Below, piece by piece: positions 25,058 to 32,905 of a stretch of 33,210 bases of DNA; position 1 is the first letter of the stretch; the number at the start of each line of letters is the position of its first letter. The stretch is taken from NCBI GenBank assembly GCA_019118865.1, contig DWYD01000031.1:1-33210 (forward strand), written 5' to 3'. The translations under genes and the position numbers were made by a program. The DNA comes from Candidatus Coprenecus merdipullorum (GTDB lineage: Bacteria; Bacteroidota; Bacteroidia; Bacteroidales; UBA932). The notes below the pieces were generated by a model. The model was not told the origin of the DNA and searched no databases. It saw only the letters and a program-made list of their open reading frames with translations.

Positions 25058-26209
25058 CTACATTTTCTGAAACAGCATGGCCGCATTGCACCCTCCGAAT
25101 CCGGAGAGAGCCTTGATAAACGCCGTCCTGTCCGTCTTTCTGGAAGAAGACGATACAGACAGCGGCACCCTCACTCCCAAAGTGGAGAATCCCCTGGTAG
25201 CAGGCACCGTACCCCTGTCGACAGCTTTCATAGACAGGATGGTCTCCAATACTCCGGCGGCCCCCATGGTATGGCCGTAATAGCCCTTGAATCCCACTAC
25301 GGGGACACCCAGGAGCCCGGCACCCGCAACGGCCTCTCCCTCCATCGAGTCATTGTAGTCCGTGGCTGTTCCGTGCAGGCTCAGAAAGGCCAGTTTATGA
25401 GGGGGAAAATCCCCGAGTGCGTATTTCAGCGCCTGCCGGCACCCGTCGCCGGTGCGGGAAGGTGCGGAGATATGGTTGGCGTCGTTGCGGACAGCCCCTC
25501 TTACCGCGGCCCATTGTCCGGGAACAGCATCCGAGCTGTCACGGGCCTCGAATACGAGAGCTGCGGCAGCCTCCCCCGGATTAAGTCCCCGGCGGTCCTT
25601 GTCAAACGGCCTGCACTCCTCCGGCGAAACGGCCATAAACGACTGAAAGCCCGAGACGATGAAAGGCGACTGCTCGTCCGCCCCGGCCACTATGACATGG
25701 CTGTACCGGCCTGACTGCAGGCTGCGGTGGGCTGCCAGACATGCGCAGAGTCCCGAGATGCAGGCGTTGGACACCACCAGAGGAGGATTGGGACAGCCGA
25801 AACGGCGGCAGGCCACCTCCCAGGCCGCCCGGCTGAGCGGCAGCCTTGACTCCGGAAACTCGCCCGGGTTCTCCAGCAGGGATACATTGCCCTTGGTAGT
25901 GGAAATCACGAACAGAGTGCGGGGGGACGCCGGATCCACGCCGGTACCCCTCATGGCCCTTGTGACAGAGAGGATCAGCATCTTCTCGAAAAACGTGTAA
26001 TCATCCCCGATGTTCTCCTCCGCACAGGCATCCGCGAACCTCTCCCTGTCCAGCAGGGAGGCCGTAAAGTCAAACGGCAGACCGCAGCGGCCGCTGCAAC
26101 TGCGCAGGCCCGAGCGGAGCTCCTCCACAGCAGCGACGTTTTCCTCTGTAGTGAAGCCCACGGGGGATATGATATTGTCCGCTATCGGGACTGTCAGAAC
26201 ACCTTCCAT
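25058..26209 (-). CDS. Ketosynthase, FabF-like (divergent)
   Basis: The 383-residue ketosynthase keeps the catalytic set: Cys150 in VVSNACISGLCA, His279 in SLHGTATDYND, and Lys308/His313 in GFKGYYGHTMGA. The N-terminal region lacks the usual VVITG start and the region around the Cys differs from the other two (NAC-ISG), so it is a separate branch, possibly for starter loading or for another condensing step. The start at 26209 is chosen, overlapping the double-hotdog gene by 16 bases; 26221 would add four residues. A separate role from the ApeO-like enzyme is inference. Confidence 0.88.
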   Translation of the reverse strand: MEGVLTVPIADNIISPVGFTTEENVAAVEELRSGLRSCSGRCGLPFDFTASLLDRERFADACAEENIGDDYTFFEKMLILSVTRAMRGTGVDPASPRTLFVISTTKGNVSLLENPGEFPESRLPLSRAAWEVACRRFGCPNPPLVVSNACISGLCACLAAHRSLQSGRYSHVIVAGADEQSPFIVSGFQSFMAVSPEECRPFDKDRRGLNPGEAAAALVFEARDSSDAVPGQWAAVRGAVRNDANHISAPSRTGDGCRQALKYALGDFPPHKLAFLSLHGTATDYNDSMEGEAVAGAGLLGVPVVGFKGYYGHTMGAAGVLETILSMKAVDRGTVPATRGFSTLGVRVPLSVSSSSRKTDRTAFIKALSGFGGCNAAMLFQKM

Positions 26210-27027
26210 CTCTTCTTCCATTCCTCATAGAACGGCGGGTTGGTCCACACCAGTTTATAATCCTTGTCCATGAACACCTGCACCGAGTGTCCCGTCGCAG
26301 CGAGAGACCCGTCGGAAGTGTCCCTTATCTCATAGTCAAATACTATCTTGGCCGCCTCGGTAGGACGGTAGAATATCGTCACTTCCGGTTTCGAGCCGTA
26401 GAGCAGCGGCTTCCTGTACTTGAAGTCCAGTTCCACCAGAGGAGCATAGTAGCCGTTTCCGAAAATATCCATATAGCCCAGGCCGTACCTGGCACCGAAG
26501 GCCTCCCTGGCATCCTCAAAATACTTGACATATGAGCCGTGCCATACGACGGACATCGAATCCACCTCGCTGAAACGTATCTTCAGGGGCAGCGTCTCCG
26601 ACAGAGGGCCGTCATCGCGCAGGGCTATCTTGAGCCCGGCGGAAGCCACCGTACCGGCGGCATCCTCCACCACTGCATCGGCCAGCGTCATGTTCATCAC
26701 GCTCTCCCTCTCGGTCACTGTCGTCCTGAGGACAGCGCCCACCGCAGGACGGCGGATAATCCGGAAATCACGGACAGCCCCTATCACCCCGATCTTCACA
26801 GGACGGTCAAGATTGAGCCATCCGATGCGGGCCGCACAGGTCTGGGCCATGTTCTCCAACAGACCGTATGACGTAAGGGCTCCGTCCTCCACCAGGATAC
26901 AGTCCGGTCTGACCACGAACTCCGTCACGGCCGTCCTGTCCCCCGTCTCCAGCAGGCGGTCCACCATCACGAAGGGAGGCCGCTGCGGGATAAGCTTCAA
27001 AATAGGTATGTCCTGTACTTCTGTCAT
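26194..27027 (-). CDS. ApeP-like dehydratase fused to a 4HBT thioesterase (double hotdog)
   Basis: The 277-residue protein joins two hotdog domains. The first (about 5-140) has LIPQRPPFVMVDR and LLENMAQ with Glu58, typical of ApeP/FabZ-like dehydratases of polyene clusters. The second (about 148-270) has the 4-hydroxybenzoyl-CoA thioesterase pattern RFSEVDSMSVVWHGSYVKYFEDARE (shown in part: SEVDSMSVVWHGSY, Asp156). It could dehydrate intermediates and release or proofread the chain. In most clusters these are separate genes. The start at 27027 is chosen because it begins one base after the upstream stop. Confidence 0.85.
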   Translation of the reverse strand: MTEVQDIPILKLIPQRPPFVMVDRLLETGDRTAVTEFVVRPDCILVEDGALTSYGLLENMAQTCAARIGWLNLDRPVKIGVIGAVRDFRIIRRPAVGAVLRTTVTERESVMNMTLADAVVEDAAGTVASAGLKIALRDDGPLSETLPLKIRFSEVDSMSVVWHGSYVKYFEDAREAFGARYGLGYMDIFGNGYYAPLVELDFKYRKPLLYGSKPEVTIFYRPTEAAKIVFDYEIRDTSDGSLAATGHSVQVFMDKDYKLVWTNPPFYEEWKKRWKVF

Positions 27028-27028
27028 T

Positions 27029-27913
27029 TCAGTTTTTCCAAAAATCATAAAAATTGAACCATTGCTCCGGATACCTCCGCACTATATCCTCCAGCACCGG
27101 GACGAACGCCTCTGCCAGGCTCCGCTGCGGGTCAGGACACCTGCTGTCCGGCTGCAACCTCCTGACAAACACCTTGTACGCCTTCGCCGAGATTTTGATG
27201 ACAAAGACCGCCAGCAGGGGAACCTCCCGGCTGACCGCCAGTGCGAACGGACCCTGAGGAAACGATGCTTCCTTTCCCATGAAATTGAGCCGGAGTGTCC
27301 TTGACCCGGGGAAACACCTGTCCGCCGACATCGTCACTATCTCGCCTGAAGCGAGCGCGCCGCTGAGAACAAACAGATAGGACATATCGGAGGATATAGG
27401 GATCATGCGGACGTTGGTGCGTGAGAACATCCCCTCGCGGCCGTACATCACCGAATCATTCTCTCCGCCGAAGACCAGCGCGTTGATCCGTTTCCGGTCG
27501 GAGGTGAGAGTATAACCCGCCAGCTCGAAACTGCCGACATGACTGTTGAGCATCATGAATCCTCCGTCAGCCTCATTGAGCCGGACAAACTCCTCATACC
27601 CGTCCATCTCCACGTCGAACCGCCTTCCGGCATACATCGCGAACCGGTCCACGATAACCTGGGCGAAACGGTAGTGATTGAGCCAGCACATCAGGAACGA
27701 CTTCCACGCCCCCATACCCAGCCTGCTGCGGAAAAGACCGTAGGACGCCCGGTAACCGCTGCGGTTGAATATCATGTAGAACGGCACGAAACATGCCGCC
27801 ACAGGATACACTGCCCTTACGTCCACATGCCTCAGCAGCCGGACCAGCATCCTGAGCATCAGCGGACTGCCGTCAGTCCGTCCCTGCCACAGCCTCTTTC
27901 CTTCACTCTCCAT
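27029..27913 (-). CDS. LpxL/HtrB-like lipid acyltransferase
   Basis: The 294-residue protein belongs to the lysophospholipid acyltransferase group of lipid A late acyltransferases. The catalytic HX4E is His125-VGSF-Glu130 in LNSHVGSFEL, and the later block MSADRCFPG with FMGKEASFPQGPF matches the acceptor region. A membrane-associated N-terminal segment (33-50) is present. It may transfer the finished aryl-polyenoyl chain from ACP to a lipid or sugar carrier, an inference from its place in the cluster. It lies 14 bases after ACP1. Confidence 0.85.
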   Translation of the reverse strand: MESEGKRLWQGRTDGSPLMLRMLVRLLRHVDVRAVYPVAACFVPFYMIFNRSGYRASYGLFRSRLGMGAWKSFLMCWLNHYRFAQVIVDRFAMYAGRRFDVEMDGYEEFVRLNEADGGFMMLNSHVGSFELAGYTLTSDRKRINALVFGGENDSVMYGREGMFSRTNVRMIPISSDMSYLFVLSGALASGEIVTMSADRCFPGSRTLRLNFMGKEASFPQGPFALAVSREVPLLAVFVIKISAKAYKVFVRRLQPDSRCPDPQRSLAEAFVPVLEDIVRRYPEQWFNFYDFWKN

Positions 27914-27927
27914 CCCGGTGTCCGGAC

Positions 27928-28170
27928 TCAGCAGGTCTTCCTTCCGATGTAGTCGCAGAAGTCCTTGAGTGTCTTCACGCCGGACATCTCCTCCGGCTTG
28001 ATCTTGAACCCGAAGTTCTTCTCGACTATCACCACTATATCCACAAAATCCAGACTGTCAATCCCGAGATCCTCCTTGAGACGGGCGTCCGGCACTATGA
28101 CATCCTCATCGACCTCCAGGTCCTCTATCAAGAATGTCCTTACTTTCGATTCTATCTCTTCTCTGTTCAT
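27928..28170 (-). CDS. Acyl carrier protein (first of the cluster)
   Basis: This 80-residue ACP has the phosphopantetheine serine at Ser39 in EDLGIDSLDFVD, the classic DSL motif, with an acidic helix II. It carries the starter or growing chain as a thioester. The second ACP of the cluster has DSI, so the two are not interchangeable by sequence and may serve different stages or substrates. It starts 15 bases after the methyltransferase's upstream neighbour stop order: methyltransferase ends at 28186, ACP starts at 28170. Confidence 0.94.
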   Translation of the reverse strand: MNREEIESKVRTFLIEDLEVDEDVIVPDARLKEDLGIDSLDFVDIVVIVEKNFGFKIKPEEMSGVKTLKDFCDYIGRKTC

Positions 28171-28185
28171 ATCTTCTTATAGTTT

Positions 28186-29271
28186 TTATTTGATCTTACA
28201 TTCAAGTATACTGTGCCCCAGGCCTATGCCGTCGTAAATCTCCTCCACGGCAAGACCCGAGGCCTCAACCGCACCCCGCAGATCCTCCAGACTGTACATC
28301 TTGCTGCGGCCGTTGGCCAGCGCCGTGAAATAGGGGCTGATCTGAGTCAGGCACATGGCCGCAGTCTCATATCTCTGACGGTCCCAGAGCGTCTCCATGA
28401 TATAGAGCCGGGCTTCGCCGTCCATGATCCTCACCGCCTTGCCCAGGATGGAACGTATCTCCTTCAGGGAGAAACAGTCCAGGAACTGGGACATCCATAC
28501 CGCGTCAATACGGGGCGAGGAAGGAAGGACGGAACTGCCGTCCAGCATGTCCACCGGCCACGCGTCTATCCGGTCCGAACCGGGATGCCCCGCCGTCTCC
28601 CTGCGCATCATCTCTATCTGGGGCGGCAGGTCGGCTATGGTCACCCTCACGTCAGGATCGTGCTCCACGCACTTGAGGGCCCATGCCCCCAGATTGCCGC
28701 CCACATCCAGTATCCTGTGCGGCCTGCGGGCGAACACTATCTCCAGCGCCCTGTCGAAGGAATTGTCCGAATAAAAATGGTCAAAGGCGAACCAGCTGCG
28801 CTGCACCTGCTCCGGGAGCTGCGAGAGTCCCTCGTATATGGTCTTCCAGCCGCCGAAATGCCTCAGTCCTGCGGGCTTACCATCCCTGAGCGCCTCCTCG
28901 AGGTCAAAAAGGCCGATATAGTTCACGTCGTGATTGAAATCCATATTGACCCTCACCATCTCGTCCGTCAGCATGAACCATCCGGTCTTAGACAGCGAGT
29001 AACGTTTTGTGTCAAAGTCATAAAGCACTGTGCCGGCCGTCAGGGAGGATTCCAGAAGCACCTTTGCGGCATATTCTGAAAAACCGGACTCCGCGGATAT
29101 CTCCTCTACTGTCATCCCCCGGTCGCTGTCCCGGAGCATGGAGAAGATTCCCGAATGAAGCATAATCCTGGATATCTGGAATATCACCGGACCGAAAGCT
29201 ATCATCTCCGCCGCCTTCTGGGCGTCTCCGGCTGAAAGCCTTTCCCTTGAATATATCTTCCTATAGTCCAT
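28186..29271 (-). CDS. SAM-dependent methyltransferase, class I with N-terminal helical domain
   Basis: The 361-residue protein has a winged-helix-like dimerisation part (about 20-110, with GMTVEEISAESGFSE) and a Rossmann methyltransferase domain. SAM-binding motif I is ILDVGGNLGAWAL (187-199), followed by VTIADLPPQ. This layout is that of the small-molecule O-methyltransferase family. It could methylate the ring hydroxyl or carbon of the aryl head, as known aryl polyenes and flexirubins carry ring methyl groups, but the position cannot be told. The start at 29271 overlaps the ketosynthase stop by 11 bases. Confidence 0.88.
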   Translation of the reverse strand: MDYRKIYSRERLSAGDAQKAAEMIAFGPVIFQISRIMLHSGIFSMLRDSDRGMTVEEISAESGFSEYAAKVLLESSLTAGTVLYDFDTKRYSLSKTGWFMLTDEMVRVNMDFNHDVNYIGLFDLEEALRDGKPAGLRHFGGWKTIYEGLSQLPEQVQRSWFAFDHFYSDNSFDRALEIVFARRPHRILDVGGNLGAWALKCVEHDPDVRVTIADLPPQIEMMRRETAGHPGSDRIDAWPVDMLDGSSVLPSSPRIDAVWMSQFLDCFSLKEIRSILGKAVRIMDGEARLYIMETLWDRQRYETAAMCLTQISPYFTALANGRSKMYSLEDLRGAVEASGLAVEEIYDGIGLGHSILECKIK

Positions 29272-30490
29272 CTGTATTGCGAAGTACCAGGGCGCTGTTG
29301 GTACCTCCGAAGCCGAAGGAGTTGGACAGCACCGTATTGATTTTCATATCTATCGTCCTGGGCGTGATGTTCAGGCCGGCGGCATGCTCGTCCGGACGCT
29401 CCAGGTTGATGTTGGGAGCGGCGAAGGAGCCGCGCATCATAATCACCGAGTAGACCACCTCGCTGGCCCCGGCCATCCAGCACTCGTGTCCGGTCATGGA
29501 CTTGGTGGAGCTGATGACCGCCTTAGTGTCTCCGAAGAGCCTGCGAAGCGCCATTGCCTCGCACATATCTCCCTGAGGGGTAGACGTTGCGTGGGCGTTG
29601 ATGTAGTCTATGTCCGACGGATTCAGGCCTGCGTCCTGCAGTGCCCTGCTCATGGCTGTTACCGAGCCGTCGTCGTTGGGCTGGGAAATACCCATCCCGT
29701 TGGAGGAGAAACCGTAGCCGGTCACCTCCGCAAGGATCACTGCTCCCCTGCGCACAGCGCTGTCGTAGCTTTCCAGCAGCACCGCTCCGGCACCGCCGCT
29801 CGGCACCAGACCGTCCCTGTCCGCATCGAAGGGCCTGGAGGCCTTCTGCGGGTCGTCCATCCTCGTGGAGAAGGACGAGAGGGCATCGAACGTTGCCATC
29901 GAGTAGTAGTTTGTCTCCTGGGCTCCTCCACAGAGTATCATGTCCTGCAGACCGCTGCGGATGAACATATAACCCAGTCCGATGGAGTGGGAACCGCTGG
30001 CGCAGGCCGCACTCACCGTGAAGTTGATGCCCTTGAGACGGAAGATGGTGCTCAGGTTCATGTTCACGGTGGAGTTCATCGACTGGAAGATAAGTCCGGA
30101 CCCCAGCATAGCGGAGTCGTGCTTGCTGTCCATTATCCTGGCTGCCTCTATCACCGGCTTGGCCGATGAATCGTTGCCGAAGAGGATACCTACCTCGTGG
30201 GTATCGAGCCACTGATCATCCACTCCCGCCATCGCAAGCGCCTCCCGGGACGCCATATAGGCATACTCGGCCTCTTCCGAGAGGCCTACTCTCTGCCGGC
30301 GGTTGAGCAGGGACTTGAGCTCTGGACGCGGCACGATGCCTGTGAGCGACGAACGGTAGCCGTACTCCAGTCTCTCGGGCTCCACCCCGATACCGGAGCG
30401 GCCCTCGTAGAGCGACTGACGGACCTCGTCCACATTGGTTCCGATGCAGGACCAGATGCCTATTCCGGTTATAACTACTCTATTTCTCAT
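29261..30490 (-). CDS. Ketosynthase, FabF/FabB-like
   Basis: The 409-residue beta-ketoacyl-ACP synthase has Cys163 in VSAACASGSH, His300 in NAHATSTPQGD, and Lys330/His335 in STKSMTGHE, with the C-terminal SFGFGGTNSA loop. It is the closest of the three to primary-metabolism FabF/FabB. It is encoded between FabG and the methyltransferase, so it may make the early condensation steps. The gap to FabG is 12 bases. Confidence 0.94.
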   Translation of the reverse strand: MRNRVVITGIGIWSCIGTNVDEVRQSLYEGRSGIGVEPERLEYGYRSSLTGIVPRPELKSLLNRRQRVGLSEEAEYAYMASREALAMAGVDDQWLDTHEVGILFGNDSSAKPVIEAARIMDSKHDSAMLGSGLIFQSMNSTVNMNLSTIFRLKGINFTVSAACASGSHSIGLGYMFIRSGLQDMILCGGAQETNYYSMATFDALSSFSTRMDDPQKASRPFDADRDGLVPSGGAGAVLLESYDSAVRRGAVILAEVTGYGFSSNGMGISQPNDDGSVTAMSRALQDAGLNPSDIDYINAHATSTPQGDMCEAMALRRLFGDTKAVISSTKSMTGHECWMAGASEVVYSVIMMRGSFAAPNINLERPDEHAAGLNITPRTIDMKINTVLSNSFGFGGTNSALVLRNTDGL

Positions 30491-30502
30491 AAAAATACAT
30501 TA

Positions 30503-31228
30503 CTAATAAAGACCTCCGTTGACCGACACCGTCTGACCGGTGATGTAAGCAGCTTCCTCCGAAGCCAGGAAGGCCACCAGGGCGGCCACCTCCTCCGGCT
30601 TGCCGAAACGACCGGCGGGAATCATCTTCCTGAGCTCCTTCTCGTCCAGGTCGGCCGTCATGTCCGTGGATATGAAACCCGGAGCTACGCAGTTGACCGT
30701 AACTTTTCTGGGCGCGACCTCCTGGGCCAGTGCTTTCGTGGCTCCGATGAGACCGGCCTTGGCGGCAGAATAATTGCTCTGTCCGGGCAGTCCTTTCAGG
30801 CCGGAGAGCGAACTTATGTTGATTATGCGGCCGTAGCGGCTGGTGAGCATATTCTTGAGCACCCGGCGGGTGACATTGAAGAATCCTCCGAGGGTCGTGT
30901 CCAGCACGCTGTTCCACTGGGCATTCTGCATGAATATCATCAGACTGTCCTGGCGGATACCTGCGTTGTTGATCAGGATGCCGATGTAGTCGTCCGGATG
31001 GGCGGCTTCCCATCCCTCCAGGGCAGCGTCCACCGCCTCCGTATCCGAGACGTCGAAACGCAGCAGCTCCGCGGTTCCTCCGGCGGAAGCGATCATCGCC
31101 GCCGTCTCCTCGGCCTTGGCCTGATTGGAAGTATAGTTGACAATGACGGGGATGCCCTCTCCGGCCAGCCTTACGGCCACGGCTCTGCCTATTCCCCGCG
31201 AGCCTCCGGTAACCAGCGCGTACATCAT
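30503..31228 (-). CDS. 3-oxoacyl-ACP reductase, FabG-like
   Basis: This 241-residue short-chain dehydrogenase reduces the 3-keto group after each condensation with NADPH. The dinucleotide motif GGSRGIG is at 8-14, NNAG at 87-90, the catalytic Ser about 140, Tyr153 and Lys157 in SNYSAAKAG, and the C-terminal TGQTVSVNGGLY typical of FabG. The start at 31228 overlaps the ammonia-lyase stop by 4 bases (ATGA), so the two are coupled. It is the only ketoreductase seen in the cluster. Confidence 0.95.
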   Translation of the reverse strand: MMYALVTGGSRGIGRAVAVRLAGEGIPVIVNYTSNQAKAEETAAMIASAGGTAELLRFDVSDTEAVDAALEGWEAAHPDDYIGILINNAGIRQDSLMIFMQNAQWNSVLDTTLGGFFNVTRRVLKNMLTSRYGRIINISSLSGLKGLPGQSNYSAAKAGLIGATKALAQEVAPRKVTVNCVAPGFISTDMTADLDEKELRKMIPAGRFGKPEEVAALVAFLASEEAAYITGQTVSVNGGLY

Positions 31229-32772
31229 AGCCGTTCAATCTTGTATTGGTCCGTAGTTTTGTTCCTGAGGTAATCCTCCACCATCGCTATTTTCTCATAG
31301 AAAGGCTCGTCCTCCCTGAAGGCAGGGAACATCTCCCTGATCCTGCGGTATTCGGCCCTCGTGGCGGGAGCGAGACGGTCCTCGCATCCGAGGCAGTCGG
31401 TCGCCTGGGCGAGAGCCATGTAGAGAATGGAAACGACCTGCCATGCGTTGTCTATGACGCGGCGGCAGATCAGGGCGGAGTTGGTGCCCATGCTGACGAT
31501 ATCCTGGTTGTCGTTGTTGTTGGGTATGCTGTGCACATAGTTGGGCATGGCCAGGGTCTGGCACTCGGCGGTAGTGGAAGTCGCCGTGAACTGGCAGGCC
31601 TGCATACCGTAGTTGAGCCCCAGTACTCCGAGATTGAGGAACGGAGGCAGGATACCGTTGATACGGTCGTGGAAGAGGTAGTTGAGCTGCCTCTCCGCCG
31701 TCATGGCCAGACGTACCACGGCAGTCTTGACCTTGTCCTCCTCCAGGGAGATGTAGTCGCCGTGGAAGTTGCCTCCGTGGTAGACGTTTCGGGAGACGGG
31801 GTCGACTATAGGATTGTCGCTGGCGGAGTTGAACTCGTCCTCGAGCACCTTCCCGGCAGCCATGACAGTGTCGTAGACCGGTCCTATCACCTGCGGCACG
31901 CAGCGCAGGGAGTAATAAGGCTGCACCTTGTGCTCAAACGTACTCTGGTTGCTGTGTCCGCTGTCGTAGAGCTCGTGCTCCCGCTTGCACAGGCAGCGGC
32001 TGCCGCTGCTCATCTCCCGCATCATCGAGGCCACGGCCTGCTGACCGGGATGACGCCGGCACTCATTGAGGCCTTCGGACATCAGGTCATCAAAGGAGGA
32101 GGCTATCTCATTAGTCCAGACAGAAGCCAGTACAAAACTGTAGATCAGCCTCATGGCATAAATGTGATTAACCACGCCTATTCCGGACATCACCGATGTA
32201 CCGTTGGTCAGGGCCAGTCCCTCGCGGATATGGATTTCAAGAGGCTCCAGCCCGCACTCCCGGAGCACATCTCCAGCATCACGCCACTCCCCGCGGTAGT
32301 GGACCCTCCCCTCCCCGATCATGGCCAGGGACATATGGGCCAGCTGCACCAGGTCTCCGCTCGCGCCCACGCTTCCGTGCTCCGGAATCATGGGGCAGAT
32401 GCCCCGGTTGATGAACTCCGCAAGCAGACGCACCACATCGGGATGGACTCCCGAGCGGGCCTGCAGGAAAGTGCCCAGGCGGGCTGTCATAGCCGCCTTG
32501 ACGCACACATCCTCAAGCGGCTGCCCTGCACCCGTGGAATGGCTGCGGATGATATTGTACTGAAGTTCCTTCAGCCTGTCGTCATCCACCCGCCACTGCG
32601 CCATGGGACCGAAACCGGTATTTATTCCGTATATGATCTTATCCTTGGAGAATTCTTCCAGAAACCTGTAGCACCCGCCGACCTCATCCAGCACGGCCGG
32701 AGACACACAAAGAGTTTCTCCTCGAAATAGAATCCTCTCTATATTTCTGATTGACAGTTTAGATGTTTCCAT
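31225..32772 (-). CDS. Aromatic amino acid ammonia-lyase, probable tyrosine ammonia-lyase
   Basis: The 515-residue protein belongs to the HAL/PAL/TAL family, which removes ammonia from an aromatic amino acid by an MIO cofactor made from Ala-Ser-Gly. The ASG triad is at 137-139 in GSVGASGDLVQL, the catalytic Tyr48 lies in YGINTGFGPMAQ, and the GNFHGDYIS and HSIPNNNDNQD blocks are complete. The NTGFGPMAQ and IIRSHSTG parts resemble, from memory, the tyrosine ammonia-lyase of Flavobacterium johnsoniae, so 4-coumarate as polyene starter is the likely product; histidase activity is the alternative. The ATG at 32772 is used; a TTG six bases upstream is not. It is the first gene of the operon. Confidence 0.88.
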   Translation of the reverse strand: METSKLSIRNIERILFRGETLCVSPAVLDEVGGCYRFLEEFSKDKIIYGINTGFGPMAQWRVDDDRLKELQYNIIRSHSTGAGQPLEDVCVKAAMTARLGTFLQARSGVHPDVVRLLAEFINRGICPMIPEHGSVGASGDLVQLAHMSLAMIGEGRVHYRGEWRDAGDVLRECGLEPLEIHIREGLALTNGTSVMSGIGVVNHIYAMRLIYSFVLASVWTNEIASSFDDLMSEGLNECRRHPGQQAVASMMREMSSGSRCLCKREHELYDSGHSNQSTFEHKVQPYYSLRCVPQVIGPVYDTVMAAGKVLEDEFNSASDNPIVDPVSRNVYHGGNFHGDYISLEEDKVKTAVVRLAMTAERQLNYLFHDRINGILPPFLNLGVLGLNYGMQACQFTATSTTAECQTLAMPNYVHSIPNNNDNQDIVSMGTNSALICRRVIDNAWQVVSILYMALAQATDCLGCEDRLAPATRAEYRRIREMFPAFREDEPFYEKIAMVEDYLRNKTTDQYKIERL

Positions 32773-32807
32773 TATCAAAATTTGAACGCCCGTCGTTTTA
32801 TAGCGCG

Positions 32808-32815
32808 CAAATTTA
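32808..32815 (-). promoter_or_regulatory. -7 box of the pigment operon promoter
   Basis: The minus strand reads TAAATTTG, an exact TAnnTTTG match, about 36 bases before the ammonia-lyase ATG, so a leader of roughly 28 bases is expected. A TTG lies 24 bases upstream, longer than the usual 19-21, so the -33 element is weak and the promoter may need an activator. It is the only such box seen in front of the 21-gene operon. Confidence 0.55.
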
Positions 32816-32848
32816 ACAATATTTTCCTTATATCGCTATCAATGTAAA

Positions 32849-32884
32849 CAAAGGCCGGACAGGAATTCTCTTCCGTATCCGGCC
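32849..32884 (-). terminator. Terminator hairpin after the NuoE-like gene
   Basis: Positions 32853-32859 and 32878-32884 form a perfect 7-bp inverted repeat (GGCCGGA / TCCGGCC), with an inner GGAA/TTCC pairing. On the minus strand it is followed by TTTGTTTACATT. It would end the transcript coming from the right edge, 21 bases after the stop codon of the NuoE-like gene, and isolate the pigment operon promoter just downstream. The U-rich tail is interrupted, so strength is moderate. Confidence 0.65.
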
Positions 32885-32905
32885 CTGATTTTCAGGACAG
32901 AGTGA

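Larger units (their letters stand above)
10895..32772 (-). other. Flexirubin/aryl-polyene-type biosynthetic operon (21 genes)
   Basis: Twenty-one consecutive minus-strand genes from the ammonia-lyase to the PlsC-type acyltransferase are linked by overlaps of 4 to 16 bases or gaps of no more than about 24 bases. One promoter box precedes the set. The gene content is that of aryl-polyene and flexirubin clusters: tyrosine-type ammonia-lyase, three intact ketosynthases, a cysteine-less ketosynthase, a small ketosynthase-like protein, two ACPs, FabG, hotdog enzymes, ligase, methyltransferase, acyltransferases, glycosyltransferase, LolA-like and MMPL transport genes. The product is inferred to be an aryl polyene lipid of the outer membrane. 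DarA/DarB-like genes, a halogenase and a phosphopantetheinyl transferase are not seen. Confidence 0.9.
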
